A stretch of DNA of 35,449 nt. Source: Cellulophaga sp. BC115SP. GTDB lineage: Bacteria; Bacteroidota; Bacteroidia; Cytophagales; Spirosomataceae. Where the stretch lies: positions 1 through 35,449 of the forward strand of contig NZ_JAAALB010000055.1 in assembly GCF_009905545.1 (NCBI RefSeq), given 5' to 3'. Position 1 is the stretch's first letter. The number at the start of each line of letters is the position of its first letter. Shown in pieces: positions 15,672 through 24,319 of this stretch. The notes beneath the pieces were generated by a model. The model saw only the letters and a list, made by a program, of their open reading frames with translations. It was not told where the DNA came from and did no database searches. The position numbers and the translations under genes were made by a program.

Positions 15672-15701
15672 TTGAAGAATATTCTATCACGACTATATTT
15701 G
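15672..15701 (+). promoter_or_regulatory. Promoter of the outer-membrane protein gene
   Basis: TTG (15672-15674), 19 bases, TATATTTG (15694-15701): ideal Bacteroidota promoter geometry. It gives a leader of about 30 nt and rules out translation from upstream TTG codons, fixing the start at 15738. The rest of the gap 15355-15671 is AT-rich with nothing else recognisable. Confidence 0.7.
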
Positions 15702-15737
15702 CAGCATATTTTACACTACATTAATTCTTCACACTCT

Positions 15738-16361
15738 ATGAAACATTTCAGTCTAAAAAAACTCCTTTACTACGCACTATTCTTATTATTCTCTCCTACG
15801 GCTCAAGCTCAATTTATTAAAATCGACAATGGTATTCTGTTTAGTTCATTCAGAAATGAGCTCAAACTCGATATTCTTACTCAAAGAAATACTAGTTATG
15901 CCACCGCCCTTGGGATTGATTATTTACAGAAAAAGCATTTTTATTTATCTTCTCAAATAGGTTACCTACAAGTCGGTGGACACGAGCAAGACGATACTCT
16001 TTTGGGTACTGGATTTGATCACGCTTGTGAACAAACAAGTTTTATTCATCTCAATACTCAATTTCGCTATTTGATTACTACAGAAAAACCCTTTAGCCCC
16101 AGCGTTTTTGTTTCACTTGGTCCATTTGCCAATATTCTTTCTGGAAAAAAAGAATTCAAAAGTTACTACCAAGGTTATAACTTCCAAAATTTGTATGGGG
16201 GACTCAAAACAGAGCTTGGTATTACCAAAGACTTACATAGCGTAAGATTAGGACTTGTCGGGAGCTATATGTACAACCTCTCTCCTACGGCCAAATCTTC
16301 TGCCCTTGAGCTAACCAGCCAAAGCTACAGCATTATGTTTACCCTAGGTTACCGTATCTAA
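15738..16361 (+). CDS. Predicted outer-membrane beta-barrel protein
   Basis: 207 residues with a Sec signal peptide, likely cut in TAQA|QFIK. The mature chain is made of alternating strands (YATALGIDYLQKKHFYLSSQIGYLQVGG; FIHLNTQFRYLITTEKPFSPSVFVSLGPFANIL; GGLKTELGITKDLHSVRLGLVGSYMYNL) and ends with SIMFTLGYRI, a C-terminal aromatic-rich strand typical of small barrels. I do not recognise a more specific family. The start at 15738 is supported by the promoter at 15672-15701. Monocistronic; cutC follows 153 bp later. Confidence 0.7.
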   Translation: MKHFSLKKLLYYALFLLFSPTAQAQFIKIDNGILFSSFRNELKLDILTQRNTSYATALGIDYLQKKHFYLSSQIGYLQVGGHEQDDTLLGTGFDHACEQTSFIHLNTQFRYLITTEKPFSPSVFVSLGPFANILSGKKEFKSYYQGYNFQNLYGGLKTELGITKDLHSVRLGLVGSYMYNLSPTAKSSALELTSQSYSIMFTLGYRI

Positions 16362-16514
16362 GCTATTCAAACATGAAACTTTGGTATTTTTTTACCGTTA
16401 AATAAAATCTTGTTAAGTACTTATTAAATTTTTTTATTAAATGATTCATCAAAAGTCACGTGAAATGATACCTTTACATATATTTTAAAAATCCCTTTTT
16501 TCTGGTAATATTTT

Positions 16515-17252
16515 ATGAAAATTGAAATTTGCGCTTACTCGCTCGAATCATGTATCGCTGCCGAGCAAGGAGGCGCCAATCGTATCGAACTGTGTGCTTC
16601 GCCTTACGAAGGTGGCACAACTCCATCAGCAGGACTTATTCAACTAGCCAAACAACATACTTCTATCGAGGTGCATGTCATGATTCGTCCACGTGGTAGC
16701 GATTTTTGCTACTCAGCATTGGAAATTGAGCAAATGAAACAAGATATGCTCTCTGCCAAACAACTCGGAGCAGATGGTTTTGTTTTAGGTATTTTAGAAA
16801 AAAATGGTCGTGTCAACGTTGAACAGACAAAGGCATTCGTCGAAATAGCTCATCCTCTGCCAGTTACTTTTCACCGTGCCATCGACATGACTCCTGATTA
16901 TCTTCAAGCACTCGAAGATATTATTGAAGCAGGTTGCAAACGTGTCCTAACTTCAGGACAAAAGAATCTAGCGGAAGAAGGAGCTGACAATCTTAAAGCG
17001 TTAATTGAGCAAGCCAATGGACGTATTGAGGTGATGATTGGAAGTGGGGTAAATGTTCGTAATGCTCTGAAATTAGCAGAATTAAAACCTAATGCATTAC
17101 ATTTTACGGGCAAATCAACCAGAGATTCCGAAATGGAGTATAGAAAAGAAGATATTGTCATGGGCGGTCTTTCGGAAGTACCCGAATATGGTGTGATGTA
17201 TTCAAATGTCGAAAAAATTCGTGCCGTGGTAGCACTATTCAAATCTGCTTAG
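16515..17252 (+). CDS. cutC: CutC family protein
   Basis: 245-residue cytoplasmic TIM-barrel protein. MKIEICAYSLESCIAAEQGGANRIELCASPYEGGTTPS, then VHVMIRPRGSDFCYS, PVTFHRAIDM, VLTSGQ and MIGSGVNVRN are the signature segments of CutC. The family was named for copper homeostasis in E. coli, but a direct copper role has been questioned and the enzymatic activity is unknown. It is followed after 93 bp by a glycosylasparaginase gene on the same strand, a pairing that suggests a catabolic or housekeeping function rather than metal stress. No metal-type operator is seen upstream. Confidence 0.93.
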   Translation: MKIEICAYSLESCIAAEQGGANRIELCASPYEGGTTPSAGLIQLAKQHTSIEVHVMIRPRGSDFCYSALEIEQMKQDMLSAKQLGADGFVLGILEKNGRVNVEQTKAFVEIAHPLPVTFHRAIDMTPDYLQALEDIIEAGCKRVLTSGQKNLAEEGADNLKALIEQANGRIEVMIGSGVNVRNALKLAELKPNALHFTGKSTRDSEMEYRKEDIVMGGLSEVPEYGVMYSNVEKIRAVVALFKSA

Positions 17253-17345
17253 CATTTTTGAATTCTATTTTTATAGATTGAGTAACAACTTATTTGAATA
17301 ACTGAACATACCTCCACCGTACCCCAAACATCCAATTTTTCAGAT

Positions 17346-18305
17346 ATGAAACGTCGTACCTTTATTCAACAAACCTCTGCTTTGGCTGGACTTTCTACCT
17401 TAGCAGCTCATCAAACTCAAGCTCAAAATTCAGCTCCTGCTGAGTTTCCGATTATTATTTCTACTTGGAACAACGTCAAAGCTAATGAAGCTGCTTGGGC
17501 GATGGTTCAAAAAACAGGTCGTGCACTCGATGCTGTAGAGGCTGGCGCATGGGTTCCTGAAGCAGACCCCAATGAAATTACGGTAGGTTATGGCGGTTTG
17601 CCCGACCGTGATGGTCATGTTACCTTGGATGCTTGCATCATGGACGAAAAGGGTAATGCTGGCTCGGTAACTTTTCTTGAGGGTATTATGCACCCTATTT
17701 CGGTAGCACGTGCTGTGATGGAAAAAACTCCACACGTAATGTTATCGGGTGAAGGAGCCTTGCAATTTGCTCTTTCGCAAGGTTTCAAAAAGCAAAACTT
17801 ACTAACCGAAAGTTCTAAAAAGGCTTGGTTGAAATGGAAAAAAGAATCTAAATACGAGCCAAAAATTAATATCGAACGCCACGATACCATTGGGCTTTTG
17901 GCATTAGGCAAAAAAGGCGAAGTATCTGGAGCTTGTACCACTAGCGGTATGGCTTACAAAATGCACGGCCGTGTAGGTGACTCTCCAGTAATTGGTGCCG
18001 CGGTATTTTGCGACGATGAAGTGGGCGGTGCTTGTGCCACAGGCTTAGGAGAGTTTGTATTGAAAACCCTAGGTTCATTCCTTATTGTAGAGCTGATGCG
18101 CAATGGACATACACCACAACAAGCTTGTGAAGCTGCGATTATGCGTATTGTCAAACGATATAACTACAAAGAATTCCAGATTGGTTATTTGGCTGTTAAT
18201 AAAAAAGGCGAATATGGTGCATATTCAATTCAAAAAGGTTTTAGCTATACGCTTACCAAAGAAGGTGTCACCAAAGTTTACGATTCAGATTATTACATGA
18301 AGTAA
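17346..18305 (+). CDS. N4-(beta-N-acetylglucosaminyl)-L-asparaginase (glycosylasparaginase)
   Basis: 319-residue Ntn-hydrolase that splits the GlcNAc-Asn bond of glycoprotein fragments, releasing aspartate and the amino sugar. The N-terminus is a twin-arginine-type signal (MKRRTFIQQTSALAGLSTLA, cut after QTQA), so it is exported folded. Autocleavage is expected before T181 in ERHDTIGLLAL, the new N-terminal nucleophile. Downstream CTTSGMAYKMHGRVGDSPVIG and GGACATGLGE are the substrate-binding segments of the family. Length matches. It lies 93 bp after cutC and ends at a strong terminator, so the two are probably one operon. Asn-linked glycopeptide degradation is known of the family; the source of substrate here is unknown. 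Confidence 0.92.
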   Translation: MKRRTFIQQTSALAGLSTLAAHQTQAQNSAPAEFPIIISTWNNVKANEAAWAMVQKTGRALDAVEAGAWVPEADPNEITVGYGGLPDRDGHVTLDACIMDEKGNAGSVTFLEGIMHPISVARAVMEKTPHVMLSGEGALQFALSQGFKKQNLLTESSKKAWLKWKKESKYEPKINIERHDTIGLLALGKKGEVSGACTTSGMAYKMHGRVGDSPVIGAAVFCDDEVGGACATGLGEFVLKTLGSFLIVELMRNGHTPQQACEAAIMRIVKRYNYKEFQIGYLAVNKKGEYGAYSIQKGFSYTLTKEGVTKVYDSDYYMK

Positions 18306-18388
18306 AAAGAATAACACAGCGTTTAAAGACATAAAATAGCGTTGACGATATTTTATTAATTCTATTCTTTAATTCCTGTAGATGCAAC

Positions 18389-18430
18389 AAATCCCTTCAA
18401 GCTTTCATTTGTAGTTTGAAGGGATTTTTT
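18389..18430 (+). terminator. Terminator after the glycosylasparaginase gene
   Basis: A 12-bp perfect stem (AAATCCCTTCAA with TTGAAGGGATTT), a 15-base loop, then TTTTTT. Confidence 0.85.
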
Positions 18431-18850
18431 ATGAGCCAAAAAATAATAACTTATTATTCGGGAAAAGATTTTCCGTCTATGACTTAAAGAACTATTCAAA
18501 GAAATAATTGTACATACCTTATTCTACACAACTAAATAGGCGTACTTATAAAATGGTAAAAATAGTATATATTAAAGTCATTATATTTACCTCAAGACAT
18601 ATACCAAACATAACAATCTGACTATTAATTAATTATAACAAAAGCACTTCGATAAGGCTTTTGTATTTAGCGGATTTGAGGGCTTTTATCTATATTTTTT
18701 GATAATTAGATTTTATTAAGAAATGCCCCAAATTGCCCATTTTGAGCCAAAATAGAAATATGGCATTAAGTTTCCTATTCATTGAATATACTTATATATT
18801 AGCAACCTAATAGCTTGGTACAAGCAGCCAAACCTTATAACTAAGAGCCG
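18431..18850. other. Intergenic region upstream of glycogen synthase
   Basis: About 420 bp without an ORF. A hairpin at 18639-18663 (CAAAAGC with GCTTTTG, plus CTT with AAG around loop CGAT) could be a leader structure or terminator. No clear TAnnTTTG promoter was found for the following gene; TATATTAG at 18795-18802 is the closest. Confidence 0.4.
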
Positions 18851-20674
18851 ATGGAAATACAAAATCCTTTACAATCTGCTACCCAAAAACAAAAGATATT
18901 AATAGAAATTGCCTGGGAAACCTGCAACCAAGTAGGTGGTATTTATACTGTAATTCGTACAAAGGTCCCTTCAATGGTGGAGAAATGGGGCGATGACTAT
19001 TTCTTACTAGGTCCATATTTCCCACAAACAGCTTCTGCCGAGTTTGAACCTATTCATGATTTGGATGACTCTGTTTTAGGCAAAACGGTTCAGAAAATGC
19101 GCTCGATGGGCTATGCTGTGCATTATGGTTACTGGCTCGTAACTGGAAAACCACGCATTGTCCTATTTGATTTTTGGTCAATCTACAACAATATCAATGC
19201 TCTCAAAGCTGGACTATGGGAGCGTCATCAGGTTTCGACCTTAAATACTGAGGAGTTAGTAAGTCATGTGATTGCTTTTGGTGAAATGGTTCGTGTATTT
19301 TTGACCGAATTAGCCAAAGAACAACAAAATAAAATTGACATTGTAGCGCATTTCCACGAATGGATGGCAGCTTCGGCTATCCCTGATTTGCGCAAAGACC
19401 AAATTAAAGTAGCAACAGTTTTCACTACTCATGCTACCATGTTGGGTCGTTATCTGGCTGGAAACGTACCAAATTTTTACGATAAAATAGATACTTTCGA
19501 CTGGCTCAAAGAAGCTCGTCATTATGGTATTGAAGCTCAAGCCACGTTAGAACGTTTGGCAGCATTACAGGCACATGTTACCACCACGGTGAGTGATGTC
19601 ACTGCCAAAGAATGTGAGTTTTTATTAGGAAAAGTCCCTGATTTGATTTTACCTAATGGTCTGAATATCACAAGATTTTCGGCTATGCACGAGCATCAAA
19701 ACTTACATACCAAATACAAAGACCGTATCAATGAGTTTGTGATGGGGCACTTCTTCCAAAGTCAACCATTCAATCTTGAGAAAACTTTATACTTCTTTAC
19801 CTCAGGGCGTTATGAGTATAGCAACAAAGGCTATGATTTGACCCTTGAAGCGTTGGCTCGCTTAAACTGGAAAATGAAGCAAGCTAAGATTGATAAGACG
19901 GTCGTAATGTTCTTTATTACCAAACAACCTTATCACTCTATCGACCCAGAAGTATTGCATTCACGTGCGGTAATGGACGAAATCCGTGAAACTTGTAATT
20001 CTATCGAAAAACAAGTGGGCGAGCAGCTTTTCAAAGCGTCTGCATCGTCGAGCGATTTACAAATGCCAGACTTGAACAACTTTGTGGATGAGTATTGGCG
20101 TTTACGCTTGAGAAGAACGATTCAGACTTGGAAAAACAACAAACGTCCAAAAGTCGTAACGCACTTGCTAAAGCAAAATGACGGTATTACTGATTTTGTT
20201 CAAAAATCTAACTTGATGAACAATCCTGAGGATAAGGTAAAAATTGTTTATCACCCAGACTTTATTGTTTCGACTAATCCACTATTTGGTCTTGATTACG
20301 GACAATTTGTACGTGGTTGTAACCTTGGAGTTTTCCCAAGTTATTATGAACCGTGGGGCTACACGCCGCTCGAATGTATAGCTCGTGGCGTACCAACTAT
20401 TACTTCTGACTTATCAGGTTTTGGAGATTATATGATGCAAATCATGCGTGATTACGAACATTGGGGCGTTATGGTAGTAAATCGTAAAACACAAGACTTC
20501 TATAAAGCGGCAGAACAGTTGTCGGAAATGTTATTGAAGTTTGTCAAACAAAGTTTACGTGAACGCATCACCCAGCGTAACCGTGTCGAAAGCATTTCGG
20601 ATACCTTCGACTGGTCGAATCTAAGAACGTATTACGATACGTCTCATGATTTGGCATTGAAAAGAAGAAAATAA
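18851..20674 (+). CDS. Eukaryotic-type (GT3) glycogen synthase
   Basis: 607-residue cytoplasmic retaining glycosyltransferase that extends alpha-1,4-glucan chains, in this family normally from UDP-glucose. The N-terminus IEIAWETCNQVGGIYTVIRTK is the GT3 hallmark, quite unlike the KxGGL start of bacterial GT5 GlgA. Other GT3 segments are HFHEWM, VFTTHATMLGRYLAG, LPNGLNITRFSAMHE and the C-terminal YEPWGYTPLECIARGVPT with the E-x7-E pair, then TSDLSGFGDYM. It is shorter than animal enzymes (about 700 residues) and lacks their long phosphorylated tails. No other glycogen gene is adjacent; an esterase with a glycogen-binding-like domain is 12 kb away. Identity is very sure. Confidence 0.95.
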   Translation: MEIQNPLQSATQKQKILIEIAWETCNQVGGIYTVIRTKVPSMVEKWGDDYFLLGPYFPQTASAEFEPIHDLDDSVLGKTVQKMRSMGYAVHYGYWLVTGKPRIVLFDFWSIYNNINALKAGLWERHQVSTLNTEELVSHVIAFGEMVRVFLTELAKEQQNKIDIVAHFHEWMAASAIPDLRKDQIKVATVFTTHATMLGRYLAGNVPNFYDKIDTFDWLKEARHYGIEAQATLERLAALQAHVTTTVSDVTAKECEFLLGKVPDLILPNGLNITRFSAMHEHQNLHTKYKDRINEFVMGHFFQSQPFNLEKTLYFFTSGRYEYSNKGYDLTLEALARLNWKMKQAKIDKTVVMFFITKQPYHSIDPEVLHSRAVMDEIRETCNSIEKQVGEQLFKASASSSDLQMPDLNNFVDEYWRLRLRRTIQTWKNNKRPKVVTHLLKQNDGITDFVQKSNLMNNPEDKVKIVYHPDFIVSTNPLFGLDYGQFVRGCNLGVFPSYYEPWGYTPLECIARGVPTITSDLSGFGDYMMQIMRDYEHWGVMVVNRKTQDFYKAAEQLSEMLLKFVKQSLRERITQRNRVESISDTFDWSNLRTYYDTSHDLALKRRK

Positions 20675-20699
20675 AACGATTCTTATGTCAAAATAAAAG

Positions 20700-20852
20700 A
20701 ATAAGATTTAAGCTACTAGGCAAAAGGCATCAGGCAAATAGTTTTTAAATAACCACAGCCTTATTTCGCTATAAGCTAAAAAATAAAGGTGTGTTTATAC
20801 AATTATAAAAACCTGTTGCCTAGTGCCTAAAGCGCATCACTTAAATCTTATT
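20700..20852. repeat. ~150 bp dispersed palindromic element, copy E1
   Basis: Terminal inverted repeats AATAAGATTTAAG (20700-20712) and CTTAAATCTTATT (20840-20852) are perfect. Inside each arm are GGCAAAAGGCAT-type words in opposite orientation. Length 153 bp, like E2 and E3. Confidence 0.7.
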
Positions 20853-20876
20853 TTTGCACTAATACTTAAGTATTAA

Positions 20877-21027
20877 TGCAAAATAAAATTGCATTAATAC
20901 GCATTAGGCTGTAAGCCGTAGGCATTAGGCAAAAAGTTTCTATTGCTTCATGAGAAACACTATTTAACTTTTAGCCTACCGCATAAAGCCTAGAGCTTAA
21001 AGCGGGTAAAATTTATTTTAATTTTGC
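20877..21027. repeat. ~150 bp dispersed palindromic element, copy E2
   Basis: Aligns over its full 151 bp with the reverse complement of E3. Shared blocks include TGCAAAATAAAATTGCATTA, AAGCCGTAGGC, TTAGGCAAAAA, ACTATTTAACTTT and GCGGGTAAAATT. The two ends are inverted copies of each other. E2 lies 25 bp after E1. The remaining gap to the GH3 promoter holds nothing else recognisable. Confidence 0.8.
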
Positions 21028-21202
21028 CTACTAACTTATCTTGCTTGTCTTTTGTGCATTATCCTTATTCAACCTCTAACTCTGACATTTACCGCCTCAT
21101 TCAGTCTTCAAACAACATTTTGCACACTTCTTTTGAATTGTTTTCTGAATAAAAAATAAATCTGCATTTGTGCAGAAATACCTACGAGTTAGTTTTCTGA
21201 TA

Positions 21203-21233
21203 TTGACACAATCAATTTATTCTGTTAAGTTTG
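21203..21233 (+). promoter_or_regulatory. Promoter of the GH3-family gene
   Basis: TTG (21203-21205), 20 bases, TAAGTTTG (21226-21233). Predicted start about 20-25 nt before the ATG at 21263. Confidence 0.65.
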
Positions 21234-21262
21234 TTTAGAACACTTATAAGATTTGTTAGCGA

Positions 21263-22804
21263 ATGGATTTTCTAAATGAAACGCTAGTTTGGCTCATGAA
21301 AAAGCGTCTTCCTCGTATTCAGGCTTTTATGGATAGGCCGATGGATACGCAAGAGACGATGTTTTGGCAATTAATCCAAACTGCTAAGAATACAGAGTGG
21401 GGTAAAAAATACGATTTCCGTAGTATTTCTTCTATTCGGGACTTTCAGCAACGTGTTCCTATTTCTTCTTATGAAGATTTGTTTCCTTTTATTGAACGAA
21501 TCATGAAAGGAGAACAGAATGTTCTTTGGCCTTCGAATATCCAACATTTTGCCAAATCTTCTGGTACTACCAATGCCCGTAGTAAGTTTATTCCTGTGTC
21601 GAAAGAATGTCTCGATGATTGCCATTTTATGGGTGGCAAAGATATGATGACGCTTTTGGTAGAAAACAAACCAGATACCGAAGTCTTTAGTGGCAAAGGT
21701 TTATCGATTGGTGGAAGTTTATCGTCCAATCAATTGAATTCACGTAGTGTCATGGGCGATGTATCGGCGGTAGTGATGAAAAACTTGCCTATCTGGGCTC
21801 AGATTATTCGTACGCCTTCCTTGGATGTAGCTTTGATGGATGTTTGGGAGGAGAAAATCCAAAAAATGGCGGAAGTTACCTCTCAAGAAAATGTCACAAG
21901 TATATTGGGAGTTCCTACATGGACATTGGTGTTAATTGACAAAATTTTAGAAATTACAGGTAAAGACAATATTCTTGAAGTGTGGCCCAACTTTGAATTT
22001 TTCATTCATGGAGCAGTCGCATTTCATCCTTATCGGGATATGTTCCGAAATAAAGTTTTTCCTTCTGAAAGTGTTAATTATCTAGAGATTTATAATGCTT
22101 CTGAAGGATTCTTTGGTGTACAAGATGATATTTCACGCAAAGACGAAATGATGTTGATGCTTGATTATGGTATCTTTTATGAATTTATTCCTATGGAAGA
22201 AATCGAAAAAGAATACCCCAAGGCAGTTTCATTAGATGAAGTAGAAATAGGAAAAAATTACGCTATTATCATTTCTACGAATGCAGGATTATGGCGCTAT
22301 AAAATCGGCGATACGATTCGATTTACGACTAAATATCCTTATCGTTTCAAAATTTCAGGGCGTACCAAGCAGTTTATCAACGCCTTTGGCGAAGAAATCA
22401 TTGTTGAAAACTCAGATATAGCTATCACCAAAGCGTGTGAAGCTACAGGGGCGATTATCAATGATTATACTGCGGGACCAGTGTATATGGATGGTGGTAA
22501 AAGTGGTTGCCACGAATGGATTATTGAGTTTGACCAAGAACCTGATAACCAAGTGGTATTCAATCAAGTTTTAGACCAGACACTACGTTCTATCAATTCA
22601 GATTATGATGCCAAGCGCTATAAAGATATGGTACTAACTCCTCCCAAAATTAACGTGGTGCAGAAAGATACCTTTTATTCATGGATGCGTAGTAAAGGTA
22701 AATTGGGTGGACAACACAAAGTGCCACGATTGTGCAACTCACGAGAATATTTAGATAGCGTTTTAGCACTAGTTAATCAGAATAATACGGCTAATGTTAA
22801 TTAG
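21263..22804 (+). CDS. GH3 superfamily acyl-adenylating / acid-amido synthetase-like protein
   Basis: 513 residues, cytoplasmic, homologous to plant GH3 enzymes that adenylate a carboxylic acid and conjugate it to an amino acid. All three ATP/AMP motifs are visible: FAKSSGTTNARSKFIPVS (motif 1), LEIYNASEGFFG (motif 2) and LWRYKIGDTIRF (motif 3), followed by the C-terminal FKISGRTKQFINAFGEEI hinge. Length is close to the roughly 500-600 usual. The family is common in Bacteroidota but its bacterial substrate is not known. It has its own promoter and no biosynthetic neighbours. Catalytic competence is likely; the reaction is inferred from plants. Confidence 0.9.
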   Translation: MDFLNETLVWLMKKRLPRIQAFMDRPMDTQETMFWQLIQTAKNTEWGKKYDFRSISSIRDFQQRVPISSYEDLFPFIERIMKGEQNVLWPSNIQHFAKSSGTTNARSKFIPVSKECLDDCHFMGGKDMMTLLVENKPDTEVFSGKGLSIGGSLSSNQLNSRSVMGDVSAVVMKNLPIWAQIIRTPSLDVALMDVWEEKIQKMAEVTSQENVTSILGVPTWTLVLIDKILEITGKDNILEVWPNFEFFIHGAVAFHPYRDMFRNKVFPSESVNYLEIYNASEGFFGVQDDISRKDEMMLMLDYGIFYEFIPMEEIEKEYPKAVSLDEVEIGKNYAIIISTNAGLWRYKIGDTIRFTTKYPYRFKISGRTKQFINAFGEEIIVENSDIAITKACEATGAIINDYTAGPVYMDGGKSGCHEWIIEFDQEPDNQVVFNQVLDQTLRSINSDYDAKRYKDMVLTPPKINVVQKDTFYSWMRSKGKLGGQHKVPRLCNSREYLDSVLALVNQNNTANVN

Positions 22805-23164
22805 GGAATAGTGTAATTGTGAGAGAAGAGTATGTTTGAAAATTTTATTTGGCATTTGTAGTAGAAACAATATTTCCTTTCGCAACTCCTTACTTTTCTT
22901 GTCTTGACACAAGAAAAGTAACCGCAGCGGCGGCCGCAAAAGAAAGTCAAGAAATCCTAAACTCGCCTGCGGCTCAAACAACAGGATTTCAGAAAAGTAA
23001 ATACGTATCGTTTCAATGACTTATGAAATTTAAACATACTCTAAAGCATTCCATCTATACTAGAAAATGTAGATTAAAAATAATCACTCATCCGCTCAAT
23101 CACTCAATTACGGATGACTCATGTTTTATTATATCTGATTTTCTAAAAGTAGCTTATGGATCTC
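22805..23164. repeat. Gap with a GC-rich palindromic repeat island (22880-22999)
   Basis: Between the GH3 gene and the PorT-like gene. At 22890-22902 and 22909-22921 a 13-bp perfect inverted repeat (TTACTTTTCTTGT) has loop CTTGAC. It is followed by a very GC-rich patch with GCGGCCGC (22930-22937), and by GAAATCCT (22951-22958) paired to AGGATTTC (22983-22990). The GC content contrasts with the AT-rich surroundings. Such ACTTTTCTTG/CAAGAAAAGT words are typical of high-copy intergenic repeats in Bacteroidota. The rest of the gap (23000-23164) shows only short CACTCA repeats. Confidence 0.6.
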
Positions 23165-23941
23165 CTAAAACTTCAATCCAAAATCAATCACTAATTGGTT
23201 GGTTTTGGTAATCATATCTGCAAATGAACTTCCTCTGTTGATTTCCGAAAGTCCTCTTTGATATTGTAATCCAAAGAAAAAGGCATCTGTTCCCGTACCT
23301 AATTTTTTTTCAAATCCAGCTCCCAATAGTAAATTGGCTTCTCCAAAACCAAAAATCCCTGAATTAGGAGATACTCTGTCACGGTATTGCACTAAAGCAT
23401 TTTTGGCGTAATTGACAGGCTTTTCTGCAATATTTATATCCAAGGTTCCTCCAAACTGGATATAAAAAGGCATTCCTGGGGTTACTTGTTCACTAAAGAT
23501 TTTAAGCGAAACAGGTATTTGTAGATATTGAAGATTAAACTCTGCGGCATTGGCTTTAATTTCATCTTTGGTCAAAGGCTTTTGGACAAAGACATCTGTA
23601 TCATAAAAGCTATTGTAAATATTATATGAGACACCTTTTACTGTGTACCACAAACCAGTACTAAAAGCATATTTCTGAGCAAAATAAAAATCGGCTACTG
23701 GTCCTACAGTCATATTTATTTTGGCTGCACCATCTGACATTCCTTTAAAGTTTTTGACGCCTTCGAAAGAAACAAAAGTAATAGCTGGTGAAAATTTAAA
23801 GCCGATTGACATGTTATTGAATCGCCCGCCCCAGTATTCACGAGAGGCCGACGACAAACTCGATGACCATAATTGATTCTGGGCTAGGACATTTGTAATA
23901 CTAGCTAGAATAAAAAGGGTTATTAATACGTTTTTCTTCAT
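23165..23941 (-). CDS. PorT-like outer-membrane beta-barrel protein
   Basis: 258 residues with a Sec signal peptide (MKKNVLITLFILASITNVLA|QNQLW). The mature chain is a strand-rich barrel of the PorT / outer-membrane protein beta-barrel group: FSPAITFVSFEGV, FYFAQKYAFSTGLWYTVKGVSYN, LQYLQIPVSLKIF, FYIQFGGTLDINIAEK, NLLLGAGFEKKLG and the final QLVIDFGLKF strand. The LQIPVSLK segment is typical of the family. PorT itself belongs to the type IX secretion system, but many paralogues have no known role. Monocistronic. Confidence 0.75.
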   Translation of the reverse strand: MKKNVLITLFILASITNVLAQNQLWSSSLSSASREYWGGRFNNMSIGFKFSPAITFVSFEGVKNFKGMSDGAAKINMTVGPVADFYFAQKYAFSTGLWYTVKGVSYNIYNSFYDTDVFVQKPLTKDEIKANAAEFNLQYLQIPVSLKIFSEQVTPGMPFYIQFGGTLDINIAEKPVNYAKNALVQYRDRVSPNSGIFGFGEANLLLGAGFEKKLGTGTDAFFFGLQYQRGLSEINRGSSFADMITKTNQLVIDFGLKF

Positions 23942-24319
23942 AATTTTGCAGGTACTTACCTGATATATTTTGATTGACTAAGTAAGTTTTTAAGGAGTAT
24001 TGTATGATTATACTTTTGATTTTCAAACTATAAAACAGACAATCATTCAATTTATTTTGTCGATAGTGTTGGTTTGAACATTTCAATATCTCGTTTTAAC
24101 AAATAAGTAAAAAAGTTATTAGCTAATAGTATATCCGTTATTGGATTACACTCATCATCAGAAGGATACTATTGAAGTGTACCACAGATATATGATTAAT
24201 TTAATCTTTCCTATTACTTAAAAAGCTCAAAAGTAACTTAAAATATCCCTGCGATATTTTGTTTCGATAAATCAACTCATTCATTTGAACCCTGATTGCT
24301 TTCAACAGCTACCACAAGC
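23942..24319. other. Divergent intergenic region between the PorT-like gene and gldB
   Basis: 378 bp AT-rich. It must hold two divergent promoters. A near-match TATTTTG at about 24254 lacks one base of the consensus. No ORF or hairpin of note. Confidence 0.4.

Noticed and set aside
15672-15737. 22-residue N-terminal extension of the outer-membrane protein
   Set aside because: The region contains an ideal TTG-N19-TATATTTG promoter, and the downstream ATG begins a good signal peptide.
20877-20897. TGCAAAATAAAATTGCA as a further Zur-like box
   Set aside because: Spacing and core differ from TGCAACATTGTTGCA, and the same sequence is the terminus of repeat elements E2 and E3.
20700-21027. CRISPR array, because of repeated GGCATTAGGC words
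   Set aside because: The repeats are irregular, palindromic and not separated by unique spacers of constant length.
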